64,000 bases of DNA from Ricordea florida (Eukaryota > Cnidaria > Anthozoa > Corallimorpharia > Ricordeidae): positions 10,737,605-10,801,604 of the forward strand of contig OX453280.1 of NCBI GenBank assembly GCA_949710005.1, in the 5' to 3' direction. A model generated the notes under the pieces. The model made no database searches. It saw only the letters and a program-made list of their open reading frames with translations, and had not been told where the DNA came from. Positions 32,862-44,884 of this stretch are shown here, one piece after another. The position numbers and the translations under genes are program-made. Numbering within the stretch: position 1 is the stretch's first letter; the number at the start of each line of letters is the position of its first letter.

Positions 32862-33667
32862 TTACTTAAAGACGACTTTAATTGAACCTCGGCGGTTAAA
32901 AACCATTGATCTGTGAATTACAGAGTTTGCCTCGCAATCTTTTTCTTTTTTCAATTGACCATCAGAAAAAGAGTTCTTATTACTGCCGTGGCGCGAAAAC
33001 TGTGAATCATTCGAAAACTGCGAATACTTCGAATGATCGTAAAACACTTTCTTGCTTTCAAATAGAGCAATCTCAAGAGGCTTGCCGGGCTGAAATCGAC
33101 AAGTCGTAGAGGTTTTGAAAGTGTTTAATGACCATCCAGATGGCATTATGTTGTCAAGCTCGTAAACGGGAACGGAAAACTTGATGTTCCCGTTAACTTG
33201 TGAGCGATTTGGTGCGGAAGGTAGTCTACCAAACAACTCCCTAAAAGTTTCAGCATCCATCGGCAAATTATGCAAACAGAGGCGCGTCTTACAATGCTTG
33301 TTTCCGGTGGCTTTTTCATTTTCAGTTTCCCAGCGATTAACACCGATAAAGTTTGCAGCAAGCCTGGGGATCCTATGGAAGAAACAGCACAGAAACATTC
33401 ATTAATGTTAACTTAAACTAAGAACAGGCAAGCAGGAACAACTGATTTGAAACGGCGAGGTTATTCCGATTGCTTACCTTGATGGCGTGTTCTAAAGACA
33501 TGTTTAAGACGCTCGTTCGTGTCTTCTTCGTCGACCCAACTGTCGTGTTTTTTTCCGTATCCACGCCAGCGGACGAGAAACTGAACGCGACCGCAAGTAT
33601 CTGTGCGTTTATCGAGCACCTTTGACACTTCGTAAAACTTGCTCATTCTTCTTAGCTTTTGACTCAA
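32862..33667 (-). CDS. Chromodomain protein, two exons, convergent with the DDE-like gene
   Basis: Exon 1 (minus, from ATG 33667 or 33646) encodes SKFYEVSKVLDKRTDTCGRV, QFLVRWRGYGKKHDSWVDEE and DTNERLKHVFRTRHQ. This is a clear chromodomain with aromatic-cage residues (Y, W, W). It ends CATCAAG|gtaagc near 33,478. A second open segment (about 33,375-32,862) follows ttccatag and reads RLAANFIGVNRWETENEKAT, LCLHNLPMDAETFRELFGRL, NIMPSGWSLNTFKTSTTCRF, and ends RRGSIKVVFK. With these borders the phases do not agree by one base, so a small extra exon, a different border or a lesion is needed. It probably binds methyl-lysine histone marks. The second part is unknown to me. Its stop lies 141 bp from the last visible exon of the convergent gene. 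Confidence 0.6.
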
Positions 33668-33922
33668 TCACAGGTTTTAAAAAGTAATTCTATGGCTTAC
33701 GTTTGTACCGCCTTAATGCAAGCTCTCTATGTTGAACCATGGAACAATACCCTCAATTACTTTATTGACTCGCGTCGCGCTGAGGTTAAAATTTTTATGG
33801 TCGGCGACAACAAGAACTTTGAAGCGTGTAGCCAGATCAGTTAAAAATATCAAAAATCCGGAGAAAATCGTAATAATAAAAAATACCGTTTACCAAGCAA
33901 AACACACGATATTGCAACGTGA

Positions 33923-34400
33923 ATGTTGCAGTTAATTTTTGCTTTCAGTTAATTTTTATTTTGAACTAGATAATTTTTTTCTTCCTACAGTAGTTAGTTT
34001 TATTTTTAACTAGGTGATATTTTTTTAACTAGGTGACATTTTTTTTTAAAAATACAGGTCACAGATCATTGTTTTACCAATACAGAAATTATCCTAAACG
34101 TTCATTAAAGCCAACCTTGGGACTTATCAGACCTAACGTTAGCTTTAATGAATGTTTAGGATAATTTCTGTATTGGTAAAACAATGACCTGTGACCTGTA
34201 TTTTTTTAAAAAAATATCACCTAGTTAAAAAAATGTCATCTAGTTAAAAAAATATCACCTAGTTAAAAAAATATCACCTAGTTAAAAAAATATCACCTAG
34301 TTAAAAAAAATATCACCTAGTTAAAAAAAATCACCTAGTTAAAAAAAAACTATCTAGTTCAAAATAAAAATTAACTGAAAACAAAAATTAACTGCAACAT
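33923..34400. mobile_element. Long foldback element with asymmetric 19-20-bp tandem repeats
   Basis: The left arm 33,923-34,111 pairs with the right arm 34,142-34,400 around a 30-nt loop. Outer arms (GTTAATTTTTGCTTTCAGTT against its complement) and inner arms (TTATCCTAAACGTTCATTAA) match closely. The right arm holds seven to eight copies of TATCACCTAGTTAAAAAAA, while the left arm holds only two. No coding capacity. It may be a non-autonomous foldback transposon. Confidence 0.75.
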
Positions 34401-35609
34401 GAACATTAAACCAAGGAGTGATGGTCCTTGCAGTGATGTTAGCACAAGAAAGGTTGAAAACGCTGAAAATCACTCAAACCGAAAAAGGTGCTATAATAAC
34501 ACTTTTTGTTTGCTAATGCTTGTCGACTGTGGTGCCGAATTCTTTTTTTCACCAGTCCTAATGCCGCTGATAGCGTAATAAAGCCATGCACGAACTAAAT
34601 CAAAGTCATTCAAAACCGAACAAAAAATTTACTACAATTTTCGAGCTACGGTGAACGGCCAACGTTTTTCCGCGTCTTAACACGCTTTACATTCAAGTTT
34701 GTCTGGATAAACTGTTGCGTTTTTTAATTGAACCATATCAAGTTTTGACTGAGGTGGAGCTGCAACAGTTGGTTTAGACAAAGTTGAATATTTTAAGCGT
34801 GTAAGAACGCGGAAAAACGTTGGTCGTTCATGGTAACTGGAAAATGGTAGTAAGCCGTATGCATGAGATTGCGTTCGCAGCGAATTAAAGTGGAACCGAG
34901 CATGATCAAACTTACGAAACAAAGCCGACAGCAATTTTGCTGACGACTAGAGTAAAGCGAAACGCAGTTGAGTGTAAAACAGCAACATGCCGAGAAACAA
35001 ATAAAAAATTCACCCAGTGATGCTTCTTAAGGCTGGCGAAGTGCATCACTGTTTTGGACGCCGTTACGTCGGGTAGGCAAACGATGGTGATCGAGGGATT
35101 CGATGTCCGAATAATATCCGTGAAGGTTGAATTCTGAAAAATTTATGAACTGTAAACTTAAGCGACGTACCTTGCGCGAGAATGTGCCCGGTCGCTTTTA
35201 TAATTCCCGCGGACTAAAATTTAATCCTAGCTAAATCCCTCACATTTGGTAGGTGACTTTATTAGCCTAAGTTTGCAATTATTATTATTTTTGTCAGAGT
35301 TCAAGTTTTACAGAAATTATTTGACTTTAGATTTTCATACAGACACTGTCCGAAGCGTTTGGCGCGATGGGGCCAAAAACGTAATGAGGCCTATTAAAAA
35401 ACCAACTCCCCACTCCCCGTTGGTCTATCTCTGTAACAGATATTTTGTAACCAGTGGAATACCAATGGGTACAAAATTGTCATCACCTACAATTTACCGA
35501 CTCGGATCCGATCTAAGCCGAGCGTGATTTCGCTCTAAAGGACATTAAAGTCCCAAAGGAAAGGAAACAAAAGCTTCGTTGTCTTCAAAAATCCTAACTA
35601 CAACAATAG
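34401..35609. other. No gene; contains an imperfect inverted repeat
   Basis: GGCCAACGTTTTTCCGCGTC near 34,658 is matched in inverse by GCGGAAAAACGTTGGTCG near 34,811. These give imperfect arms of 80-90 nt at about 34,640-34,725 and 34,755-34,850. The remainder shows nothing I can support. An exon encoding a signal peptide for the trypsin gene was looked for and not found. Confidence 0.45.
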
Positions 35610-38600
35610 GCAAACTTTGATATGTATAAGGGGGGTTCCCAGTTCTGTGGAGGGTCGTTAGTGGACTCTTCGTGGGTGGTAACCGCTGCCCATTGTGTCA
35701 GTGGATTATCAGCAGGTGGAATGATGGTCAGGTAAGCACAATCGCTTGCTTCCGTCTTAAATGTGATGGAAAATACTGGCCTGGTAACTATAAAACTCAC
35801 GTAAATCCTGTCAGTAAGCATAATATTCAACGCTAGCAATTCGAGATTTAGTGTTTCATGGTATTATCTTCGCTTCTCAATTATGAGATTTAATACTTTA
35901 ATACAAGTACCTATGTCATTTATTTCCGATTACACGGCTTTTTTCATGCTAAGAAAGTGAGGCATTCTTCCGAGGCAATACACAGTGCATAGTAGACTTG
36001 AATTTCCTAAAACGATCGCAGTCATAAATTTGCTTACCTTTTCCACTTGTAATTCTTAGACTGGTTTGCTAACTCGAAAGTATTTGACATGTACATTAAA
36101 GAGATGTTTAAGAACGAGTCGGACTCGTGTTTGAAACTTCTTTACACATCGGCTCGACAACAACATGGTTCTGTTTACAAACAACAACGAAGTCAATTCT
36201 TGTCGTGCAAACTAGTTTCAGTTTCTTTCAATCGTGGGTTTAGTGATATAATTAAAGAATTATTCCAACAATTATTCTAACGTAGTAATTACTCATATTT
36301 GTAAGCGAAAATATTTGAATGAATGAATCATAAAGAGTAACATAAAGTGTAACTTTTAATTTAGTTTTGCGACAGGTCTCCTATAACTTCAAACTATCAA
36401 CAAACCCTCAGAAAGAACTGCATTGTGTTTCAACAAATATTTTAATTCCCCCATTCGTTGACTTATTCATAAACGTCTGCCAGAAACCTGTTAACGTGTA
36501 ACTGCTTTTGAATGTCTTCAACCACAGCTTCTCCACATTTCATGTACCAAGTACCATATTTGGAAAGAAAGAGAAAGAAAATGAACTAATTAGTGTCAAC
36601 AAAGTCAAGGACTGGTGCAAGCAGTTTCTAAATAAAGTACTAGGGAAATGTTAGATCTAGACAAGCTGTGAATCTAACGTGAGCTACACATTTCAAACCT
36701 CATGGGTTTCTGCTTCTATTCTAGAATGGGTGCTCACTACAGAAGCAACAAGACCACTGGAACAGAGCAAGATATAGAAGTTGAGAAGATCATGATACAC
36801 GAAAAATACCACGTACCACTCACCTACAGCAACGACATTGCTCTTTTAACACTAAAGACACCTGCGCAGCTTGGAAAAGGAGTTGGTCTGGTTTGTTTTC
36901 CAGAGTATAAGGTTGCCCTACCTCTTGATGAACCAGGTAAGAAGTGTTATATTACTGGATGGGGAACCCTGTCCTCAGGGGGTAAGCAACCCAACGACCT
37001 GATGGAGGCGTCTGTACCTCTGGTGGGGAAGAAGCGCTGCCAAGCAAGTTACCCCGGAAAGATTGGCGAATCCATGCTATGTGCGGGTCTGGATGAAGAG
37101 GGAATAGACGCCTGTCAAGGTGACAGTGGAGGACCGTTGGTTTGTGATTACAATGGAAGATGGCATCTGGAGGGAGCGACCAGTTGGGGCTATGGATGTG
37201 CCGCAGCCGGGAAGTTCGGCGTTTACGCCAAAATCCGTTCCCTTACGATGTGGATCAGTGATAAAACGGGTCTCATGTTAGATCTGCCGCCAACCAACGC
37301 TCCGAATGCGACTACTCCGCGCACAATGGCTCCTGCCCCAGCTACCACTCGCCCTCCTGTTCCTCCTCCTCCTAAACCTACAACAGCAGGTATTCATCAA
37401 TTAACAAGTACAATATTTAGGGACCTACAAAGTAGGAAGACAAAAATTTCTTTAAACCGTACCAATGCGAGCGCATTCTTAGTAGACTCAAAACCAAAGC
37501 TCACAAGCAACGTTTTGCGAATCTGTTTGCGGATTTTCCCAAACAAACCCAAATGTGGCAAGGCAATGACAGGACTAATCCGTTTTGGAATTTTGTGTTC
37601 GACTTTAGGTTTGGATTTTTAAAATCTAAATTTAAATTTAAATTTGGATTTCCCGATCGAATGTTCCCTATGTATTTCCTTTTTATTATTTAATTATTTT
37701 CTTTTCATTGATGTCCAAATATTTTTTCTCTACGTTCCAGCTCCAAAGCCTTGCATTGATCATCCGTTCTTCAGTAAACAGTGTCCATTGGTTGCAAACA
37801 TCAAGGACTATTGCACAACTTGGGAGGATTGGACTCAGGCTCACTGTGCCAAATCCTGCCAGTGGTGTAGTACGTAAAGTTAAATACATTGTCATGCCGT
37901 CCAATAGAAAGCATTCTGTAGATTAACTCCAAACTCTGGGAAATGAAAGAAATATGCAAACAGTCAAGCCAAGGTTCAGGTCTTTAAGATTTTCTATATG
38001 CGAGATACTCTTGAAAATGCTTCACCCAAATCTAAGAGATTTGCAAGGAGACGCCATGTTGGTGTCCCTATGAATGGCACCAACATGGCGGCCGAAAACG
38101 ACCAGAAAGATCTGTCATGGAGTTTTGATGCGAAAACGTAAATTCATCACTGAAACAATTCGTAAACATTAGATTAATACTCACACTAAGGCAAGCACTT
38201 TTCAAAAGTCTCACAAGATAACGGCAGTAAAATAATTATTATAAGAGGAGAGAGGGAAAGGGCTGAAAATCAGACAGTTGAGCAAAAAGTAAAAGTAATG
38301 CTAAGCTTGGGGGAAGGGGCGGGGGGCTCAAATTAAAGTCATTCTTATTACAGGGGGCCCTAACTTTCCTTTTATGTCATGTGCCTTCGTAAAAACAATT
38401 CCACATGCATTGTAAAACAAGAAATGTACTCTCAATACTCAATATTTTTAGAAAATGTGAAATCTAAGGAATACCATATATTCCTTACAATATATGGTAG
38501 CTAGACACACTGCAACAGTATAGGGAGCGGTGGCAGTGATTGTTGTGGTCTGTGGCGGGGCGCATAGTAAAAATTATCACGAAATCAAAAAGGGGGCTGA

Positions 38601-39755
38601 ACAAATTCTGCTCTTGTGAACAGGGAAGCACTACAGCCCCCTCACCTAATAATTATTGCACAGTCCCTAAGTTGCTTCTTTAACCTACACGACAGCTTTT
38701 TCTTTCTTAAAATCATTGGTGTCACGCAAGAGCTTAGAAATTTAAGAAAAAACTAAGGCATTAGCTGCTCTAATACTTCGTAAAAACAAAAACTCACAAG
38801 AATCGACAATTCTTTAGTTTGAATTTTCGATGACGTCAAGTGCAAATCAAAGCGTTAACATTTTGCCCCGTCCTTTCAAGTACATTTCCAGGGGACGCAA
38901 CATGATCGACTCTAATGGTGGCTTCAGCTCAGTTTCTGGAAACGTGAGTCATTGCCAACCGCAGTTCTTCTCAGAACTGATCTATAAACCCTGGCAAACC
39001 TAACTAACAATTGATTTCTAGTATTGGCATTTTTTCTATAGTTTTCCCTACCGAGAAGGCTAGGATCCTGAAAATAACCTAACTTTTTAAAATGGTGTAG
39101 CTGTGGATGAATAATAGGAATTCACAATGCAGAGCATACGAGTTTGAATCCTGCTCTTGACCTTGTTTGTAAATATCCAATGCAAGTTGTTCGACTACAG
39201 TGAGTTGGGATTCTAAACCAAGTGAAGTTGCTTTTCAATTCTTTGTTTGAAACCTTTGCACGTACTCATAACCCTAGTTTTGTGTTTTTGTGTAATGGCA
39301 AAATAATTACAAAGAAAAAGCCATCGATCGATAGTTCCATGCTAAATATTTCAAATGTTTACCTTCAGCTCCTCCTTGTGCTGATCACCCTGCATTCGCG
39401 GGTCAATGCAAAACTCTCGCTGTGTTTCCAAATTACTGTTCCCACTGGAAGGATTGGACCATGACGTATTGTCCCAAGTCCTCTAATTGGTGTGGTAAGT
39501 GGCAACTGCTCCGTTTAAAGGTTACACTTCGCCCTAAATGCACATGGAATAGTTCCTATTTTTACTATCATAATGGTTAATTTAGATAGGTTAGACGTCA
39601 TTCCCGACTGCTGGTCAATGGAATGCTGGCTTTGGGAATGAGATTGCTTAAAAACTTCAACCAATATTCATTCGCGAGTTTGCCTGGAAAACACTTTGTC
39701 AACTTTTCTTTTAATCAAAGGGTCATGTTTTCATTTTTTTTGTTCAACAGTCTAA
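35610..39755 (+). CDS. Secreted trypsin-like serine protease with two ShKT domains (5' end missing)
   Basis: Exons: 35,610-35,731 (GGSQFCGGSLVDSSWVVTAA then HCV; catalytic His), 36,725-37,389 (joins in phase as VRMGAHYRS; SNDIALLTLK catalytic Asp; GIDACQGDSGGPLVCDYNGR catalytic Ser; SWGYGC), 37,741-37,869 (ShKT 1, CIDHPFFSKQCPLVANIKDY; six Cys), 39,369-39,494 (ShKT 2, CADHPAFAGQCKTLAVFPNY) and 39,751-39,755 (stop TAA). A Pro/Thr linker (APAPATTRPPVPPPPKPTTA) joins protease and ShKT parts. Splice phases agree throughout. GDSGGP preceded by an Asp six residues before the Ser suggests trypsin-like cleavage after Lys/Arg. ShKT 2 reads CPKSSNWC where ShKT 1 reads CAKSCQWC, so it has only five Cys and one disulfide should be missing. 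The signal peptide and IVGG activation-site exon are not found. It is likely an extracellular or venom/digestive-type cnidarian protease. Confidence 0.85.
37870..39368. other. Intron between the two ShKT exons (1.5 kb)
   Basis: No open frame with support. It includes a G-rich stretch around 38,310-38,330 and a small ATATATTCCTTACAATATATGG palindrome region near 38,478. Otherwise nothing. Confidence 0.6.
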
Positions 39756-39858
39756 CTGCCGGCAACAACTGTGTGAGGATATAACAGGGGACATCGACAA
39801 TATTAAGGTCATCGGTATTCATTCCGATTACCGCTTGTCCTTGTAGATTGAAGAGATC

Positions 39859-39864
39859 AATAAA
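39859..39864 (+). terminator. Polyadenylation signal AATAAA of the protease gene
   Basis: AATAAA lies 104 nt after the stop codon of the protease and is the first canonical signal downstream. Confidence 0.6.
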
Positions 39865-40729
39865 ACTACGTTTTAAAAAGATCAGCTCTCCTTATTGTCT
39901 CTTACTCATCTGGGCTATCTTAATAAGTTGGCGGAAAGGAAATGAACATTGATGTGAGACTTTTGCGGTGAATCATCTTACTAAGTAATATTATCAAAGC
40001 CCAAGAGGGTCATTCTACTTAGTTACTAGCTATCACCTCGAGCATTTTAAAATTTGCAATCAAGATCAAAACCACTTTGGGGACACCTGTTAAAATGTAT
40101 TGAAAATGAACACTTTCAAGGATACCATCTTAGCATTTCTTCTAACGTTTACTTCACCCTCTCAAACTGTGCGATGTTGCTTGATACACCGACAATATTG
40201 CTGCAAGGGTTTGAACATGAAATCAATATTGTAGAGTGCAGGAGTATTAGGGGGTGAGGTGGGGTGGCGGGAGGGAAGAGGGAAGTGGGAGGATTATTAA
40301 TTAGAGTATAAAATCATATGCATTCTCCAAGGATTTTGTCCAAGATTTCGGCTTCATTGAAAAACCGAGTATAGTCTTCTGTACTACGTTGATTCTAAAA
40401 TGTTGGGTTGCTTTAAATAGATGTTACTTCATGGTAGCTAATCAGATTACAGCGTTCGTCATAACAATATGCGTATTAATTCAACATCCAACACATTTCT
40501 ACCTTGTGTGAGTGAATTACAGGAGCGTAGCAAGGGGGGGGGGGGGTCCTGGAGTGCCCGTGACCCCTCTTGGCAGGCCTTCTTCGTGAAACTTAACTGC
40601 TGGCTAGAAGCTATTTTGTCTGCTTGTCCTGCCTATATACTCTCACTTCTCATCCCAAAACTGTAACATTAAGTAAAACATGCACGACGTGGAGGTTGAC
40701 ATGACAAATTCAGTCAGCATCAGTGTGTT
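39865..40729. other. Intergenic, nothing recognised
   Basis: Contains purine-rich and poly-G tracts (40,255-40,290; 40,537-40,546) and no supported gene. The last part probably belongs to the 5' region of the LINE. Confidence 0.4.
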
Positions 40730-42172
40730 ATGGCGGACGGCTTTCGAGTAAGGTCCGTATTCATTGTACTTTTTCTTAGCTATATCATCTTTCCATTATC
40801 TGAAGACAACAAAGATACACTTCTAAACAGAACGACCTCTCGGAGCAAACATTTTTGGACACGGAACGTGACAGCATACTTGTGTAGGCAAAGATTTACA
40901 TCGAAGGCGCTCAATGTCATAAATCGTAATGGCTTCCACAAATCAAGATACCTACTTCAACTAAACTGCGTGGCCACATTTCAAATCTCGCGGCTTATAT
41001 TATCGGGAGACATATCTACGAATCCAGGACCTCCTACCATCGACACCGAAGTAAATGAGAGCAAAGACCACCTAAATTTCAAACTCAATAACAAGGGAAT
41101 CAAAGTGTGCCATCTTAACGTACGATCTCTCCCAGCTCACCTTGATGAGATCCAAGCTCTTATACAAATCAACGGCTTCGATTTATTCCTTATGACTGAA
41201 ACCTGGCTTAATTCTACATAGGAAGATACCCTAATCAATATTGATGGCTACGATATTTTCCGTTGTGATAGGATAAACAGAGGAGGTGGTGCCGCTGTAT
41301 ACATCATGAACTCTCTTATATGTAAAAGAATCTTTCTTCTAGACGATACATGCAACACTGAGTATGTCTGCCTGAAAGTTAAACAACACTGTACTGGACC
41401 AAAGATGGCTTTTATTGTTTTATACCGCCCTCTGAACTCACCCGCGCACTGTTACAATAATATCTCAATGTTAATACAAGCAGCATCGTATCGTTATAAT
41501 GAAGTTATTGTAGCCGGCGACTTCAACATCGACTTGTTCAAAAATACAGATGTAAGGCTATCTAAAATTTTCCAGGATGCAGGTTTAGAGCAGATTGTTA
41601 AATGTGCTACGCGAGTATTTGAGGGAACCGAAACGCTGATCGATCATGTTTACACTTCACATCCTCACAGAATAATTGATATCAAAGTGCCAGTGTACGG
41701 CCTTACCGACCACTACCCAGTGTGTTTTGTACACAAGGCTGGCAGAGGTAAACATAGGAAATACCGCCATGAAACTATAACATACAGAAACTTCAAACAT
41801 TTCTGTCAAGAAGCGTTTCTTAATGATTTAAATACTGCTCCTTGGTCACTACTTGATGTTTTCCATGATGTTAATGAAAAGCTTGATACTTGGAATTCTT
41901 TATTCATGAGCATAGTGGATCAACACGCACCCATTGTGACTCGTAGAGTGAAAAACAAAGAGCTAAATGAATGGATGACCCCGGAGATTATGGAACAGAT
42001 ACGCATCAGAGATCAACTCAAATCACGCGGCAAACACGATATACCCGCCAGAGCAATGTATAAACAAACAAGAAATCACGTTGTTAGGCTTATTGCCAGC
42101 GCCAAATCCAATTACTTTAAACAAAAGATCATGGAAAGTAAACACGATGTAAAAAATCTGTGGAAATTTTGA
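40730..42172 (+). pseudogene. CR1-like APE endonuclease domain (one internal stop)
   Basis: The ATG at 40730 gives a hydrophobic start (VFIVLFLSYIIFPL). LILSGDISTNPGPP and the endonuclease opening GIKVCHLNVRSLPAHLDEIQ follow, with the catalytic Glu in LFLMTETWLNS. TAG at 41,219-41,221 interrupts. The frame then continues with GGAAVYIMNSL, FIVLYRPLNSPAHCYNNI, VIVAGDFNIDLFKN (catalytic D, N) and the terminal GLTDHYPVCFVH (D-H). This part reaches DVKNLWKF, where a one-base shift leads into RT. The enzyme nicks target DNA to prime reverse transcription. Here the stop would truncate it. Confidence 0.85.
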
Positions 42173-43991
42173 AGCGCGTTGCACCAACAAAACCAACTAA
42201 AAAGTCACCAGCGTACATCGAAGTTGATGGAACTCAAATATCCAAACCTGAGGAAATGGCAAACGCTTTCAATCAATACTTCACGTCCATATCTGCTCCT
42301 ACGGCATCTGACAATGTAGATTCCACTGAATTTGAGACTCTACTAAGCGAATTTACAGAAAGTAGATCATTCAATACACCACCTCTTTTCGTGATACCAC
42401 CTATCACCAGAAGTATTGTTGAACAAGACCTCAGAATGATCTCGCTCAACAAAGCAACAGGTCTGGATGGAATAAGTATCCGCCTACTAAAGTCAGCCTT
42501 ACCAGCGATATCACCAAGTCTCGAAAACATCTATAATGCAAGTATTTCTAGTGGTATCTTCCCGGATGCTTTTAAAAAAGCCAAAGTAACTCCTGTCCAT
42601 AAGAAGGAATCAACCCACCAAAGAAGCAACTTTCGTCCAATCTCGGTCCTGCCGATACTCTCGAAACCTCTCGAAAGACATGTATCACTTGCATTCCACG
42701 AACACCTGAAAACCAATAAGCTGCTTTACATCAACCAATCAGCTTATAGAGCCAATCACTCCTGTGAGACTGCTCTTCTTAACATCACCGACAAATGGCT
42801 CAAAGAAATGGATGATAGTAAACTTGTTGGAACTGTCTTCATGGACCTCAGTAAGGCTTTTGACCTAGTTAAACACGATGTTCTTCGGTCCAAGCTCGCT
42901 AAATACCATCTAAGCCCTAAAGCCCTAGAGTGGTTCACTTCATACCTCAGTAACCGCTCCCAGCGATGCTTCATATCCGGATCATTGTCCAGCCCTCTAG
43001 AACTCAAACTAGGAGTCCCCCAAGGGTCCATATTAGGGCCTACTCTCTTCTCTATCTACATCAACGATCTGCCACTATCACTTAAGAGAGCCGAAGTAGA
43101 TATCTATGCAGATGATACAACAATCTGGTCAAGTGGCAATACCTGTGAGGAGATTCAACTGAAATTACAGTATACACTGGACAGTGCAGGAAAGTGGTTC
43201 AAAGCTAATGGTATGATGCCAAACACAACAAAGACCAAACAGCTACTAATTGGTACAGCCCAGAAGCTCAGTCATGCAGACAAAGACTCTTTGGATCTGC
43301 TCCTGAACAACACCAGGCTGGACGAAGCTACTAATGAAAAGATTCTTGGAGTTAATTATATAAGATTGACAAACATTTAAAATGGGACCAACACATTGAC
43401 TATCTAATCAATAAACTAAATTCTAGAATTTGTCTTTTAAAGCGAGCAAAAAGTTATTTAACACTTCACTGTAGGAAGATGTTATATAATGCGATTATCA
43501 AGCCTATCCTAGAGTACTGTTGCACTGTTTGGGGTAATTGCTCCAAAGAGAGCTTAATAAGATAATTAAGAATCCAGAAACGGTGTGCGCGATTAATACT
43601 TGATGCTACGTTTTCTGATAACTCTGTGAAGCTATTTACTAAATTAGGATGGCTCCCCATAGATGATATCATACGCAGCAGAAAGCTTCATCTATTACAT
43701 AAGATCAGTTTTGGACACTGTCCAGATTACTTTATTCCATATATACATTATCTAAAGGACACTCATAACTACAACACTAGAGCCACAACTAAGAATAACC
43801 TAGTTCTTCCTAAGTGCAAGAGTATTTCAGGTTGCAGGACTTTCCACACAAGCGCTACTCGCCTTTGGAATAATGTGGATGTTTCCATTCGGGATACGAC
43901 ATCGCATAAACAATTTGCAGGAAAAGTACGCCAGAAGCTACTGAAACAAAATGCTACACTAGAACACTTTGTAATTAGTAGTACTTTTTAG
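42160..43991 (+). pseudogene. CR1-like reverse transcriptase (frameshifted near its C-terminus)
   Basis: Open from 42,160 for 406 codons, with NKATGLDGISIRLLKSALPA, RSNFRPISVLPILSKPLERH, VGTVFMDLSKAFDLVKHDVL (motif A), LGVPQGSILGPTLFSIYIND (motif B) and VDIYADDTTIWSSG (motif C YADD). Near 43,355 the frame shifts. The C-terminal domain resumes as KWDQHIDYLINKLNSRICLL, meets a stop near 43,564 and continues FTKLGWLPIDDIIRSRKLHL to 43,991. All catalytic motifs are intact in the first part. The breaks make it a dead copy. Confidence 0.85.
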
Positions 43992-44217
43992 ATCTTATTG
44001 GTATTAAGTTAATTCAAATTTTAATCACTATTCACAGTTATATAATATGTAAATAATTAATTAGGGTCCGGTTTTTATTGTGTTATACATATATATATAT
44101 ATTTTCTTTTTTACTCTATTTTATGTAAAACTAGGGAGGGCCATATTGTAAACTATTGGGCAACCAGTAAATCGTGTTACCCTCGTTAAATAAAGTCATA
44201 TTATTATTATTATTATT

Positions 44218-44884
44218 CTGGTAAGTAGCCTCTTTGACCCCTCCCCCCACCCCCCCCCCCCCATATTAGTATAGTATGCTAGTATAGCATATTAGCACAG
44301 TTAATTGGTATAGTAAAGATTAAGTACTTTGATTTATTCGCGTCTAAGCAGTTCAGTTTATGAATATATTCCAACAGAGAGTCCGGGAACAATGAAATCA
44401 GAAGTTCCAGGACTGTGGGCAGCCTGCCAGCTGGCTGTATTCTAGGTCACGTTAAGCCTATAATGCTGCATTTAACTCAATTAACAAGCCACCGTCACTT
44501 TTAGTCCGCCCCGCTCCAATAAGCCATCACCTAAAGGTAGAAATACTTTAAATAAATAAGCCACTCAGGTCATTTAATAGAGGATTTATGGTAATTTTAA
44601 CTTTTGAAATATAGCTCCAAACAATATTCGAAAAGAAATAAGTGTCAATCATCTGATCATTTCAATTGCGTACAATTGACCAAAAGACAATTTTCAAATT
44701 AAATATAATTGAAAACCCTTTAACTTTTAAAGTGTTGTCAGATGGATATTCATTCGATAATAACCTGCTGAACTAGATAAGCTTTTAAGCGCAACCGGCC
44801 TTCTTTGCCTATCAAAGTTATGTGGCCAAGGATTTGAGATGGTGAGTCTTACATAAAAACGGAATATAATATATGCGTAATATA
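44218..44884. other. Spacer with poly-C tract
   Basis: A C-rich run at about 44,238-44,262 follows the LINE tail. The rest is AT-rich with no gene recognised. Confidence 0.4.

Larger units (their letters stand above)
40730..44217 (+). mobile_element. CR1-like non-LTR retrotransposon, nearly full length, inactivated
   Basis: Endonuclease and RT follow each other in the expected order. The element ends in a 3' UTR with TTAAATAAAGTCAT and an (ATT)n tail at about 44,200-44,217. An N-terminal LSGDISTNPGPP motif, common before the endonuclease in cnidarian CR1/Rex-like elements, is present. It carries an in-frame stop at 41,219, a frameshift near 42,165, another near 43,355 and a stop at about 43,564. 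Confidence 0.85.

Noticed and set aside
35246-35527. Frame with NRYFVTSGIPMGTK resembling an RT motif
   Set aside because: Too short and without neighbouring motifs. Likely chance or an unrecognisable relic.
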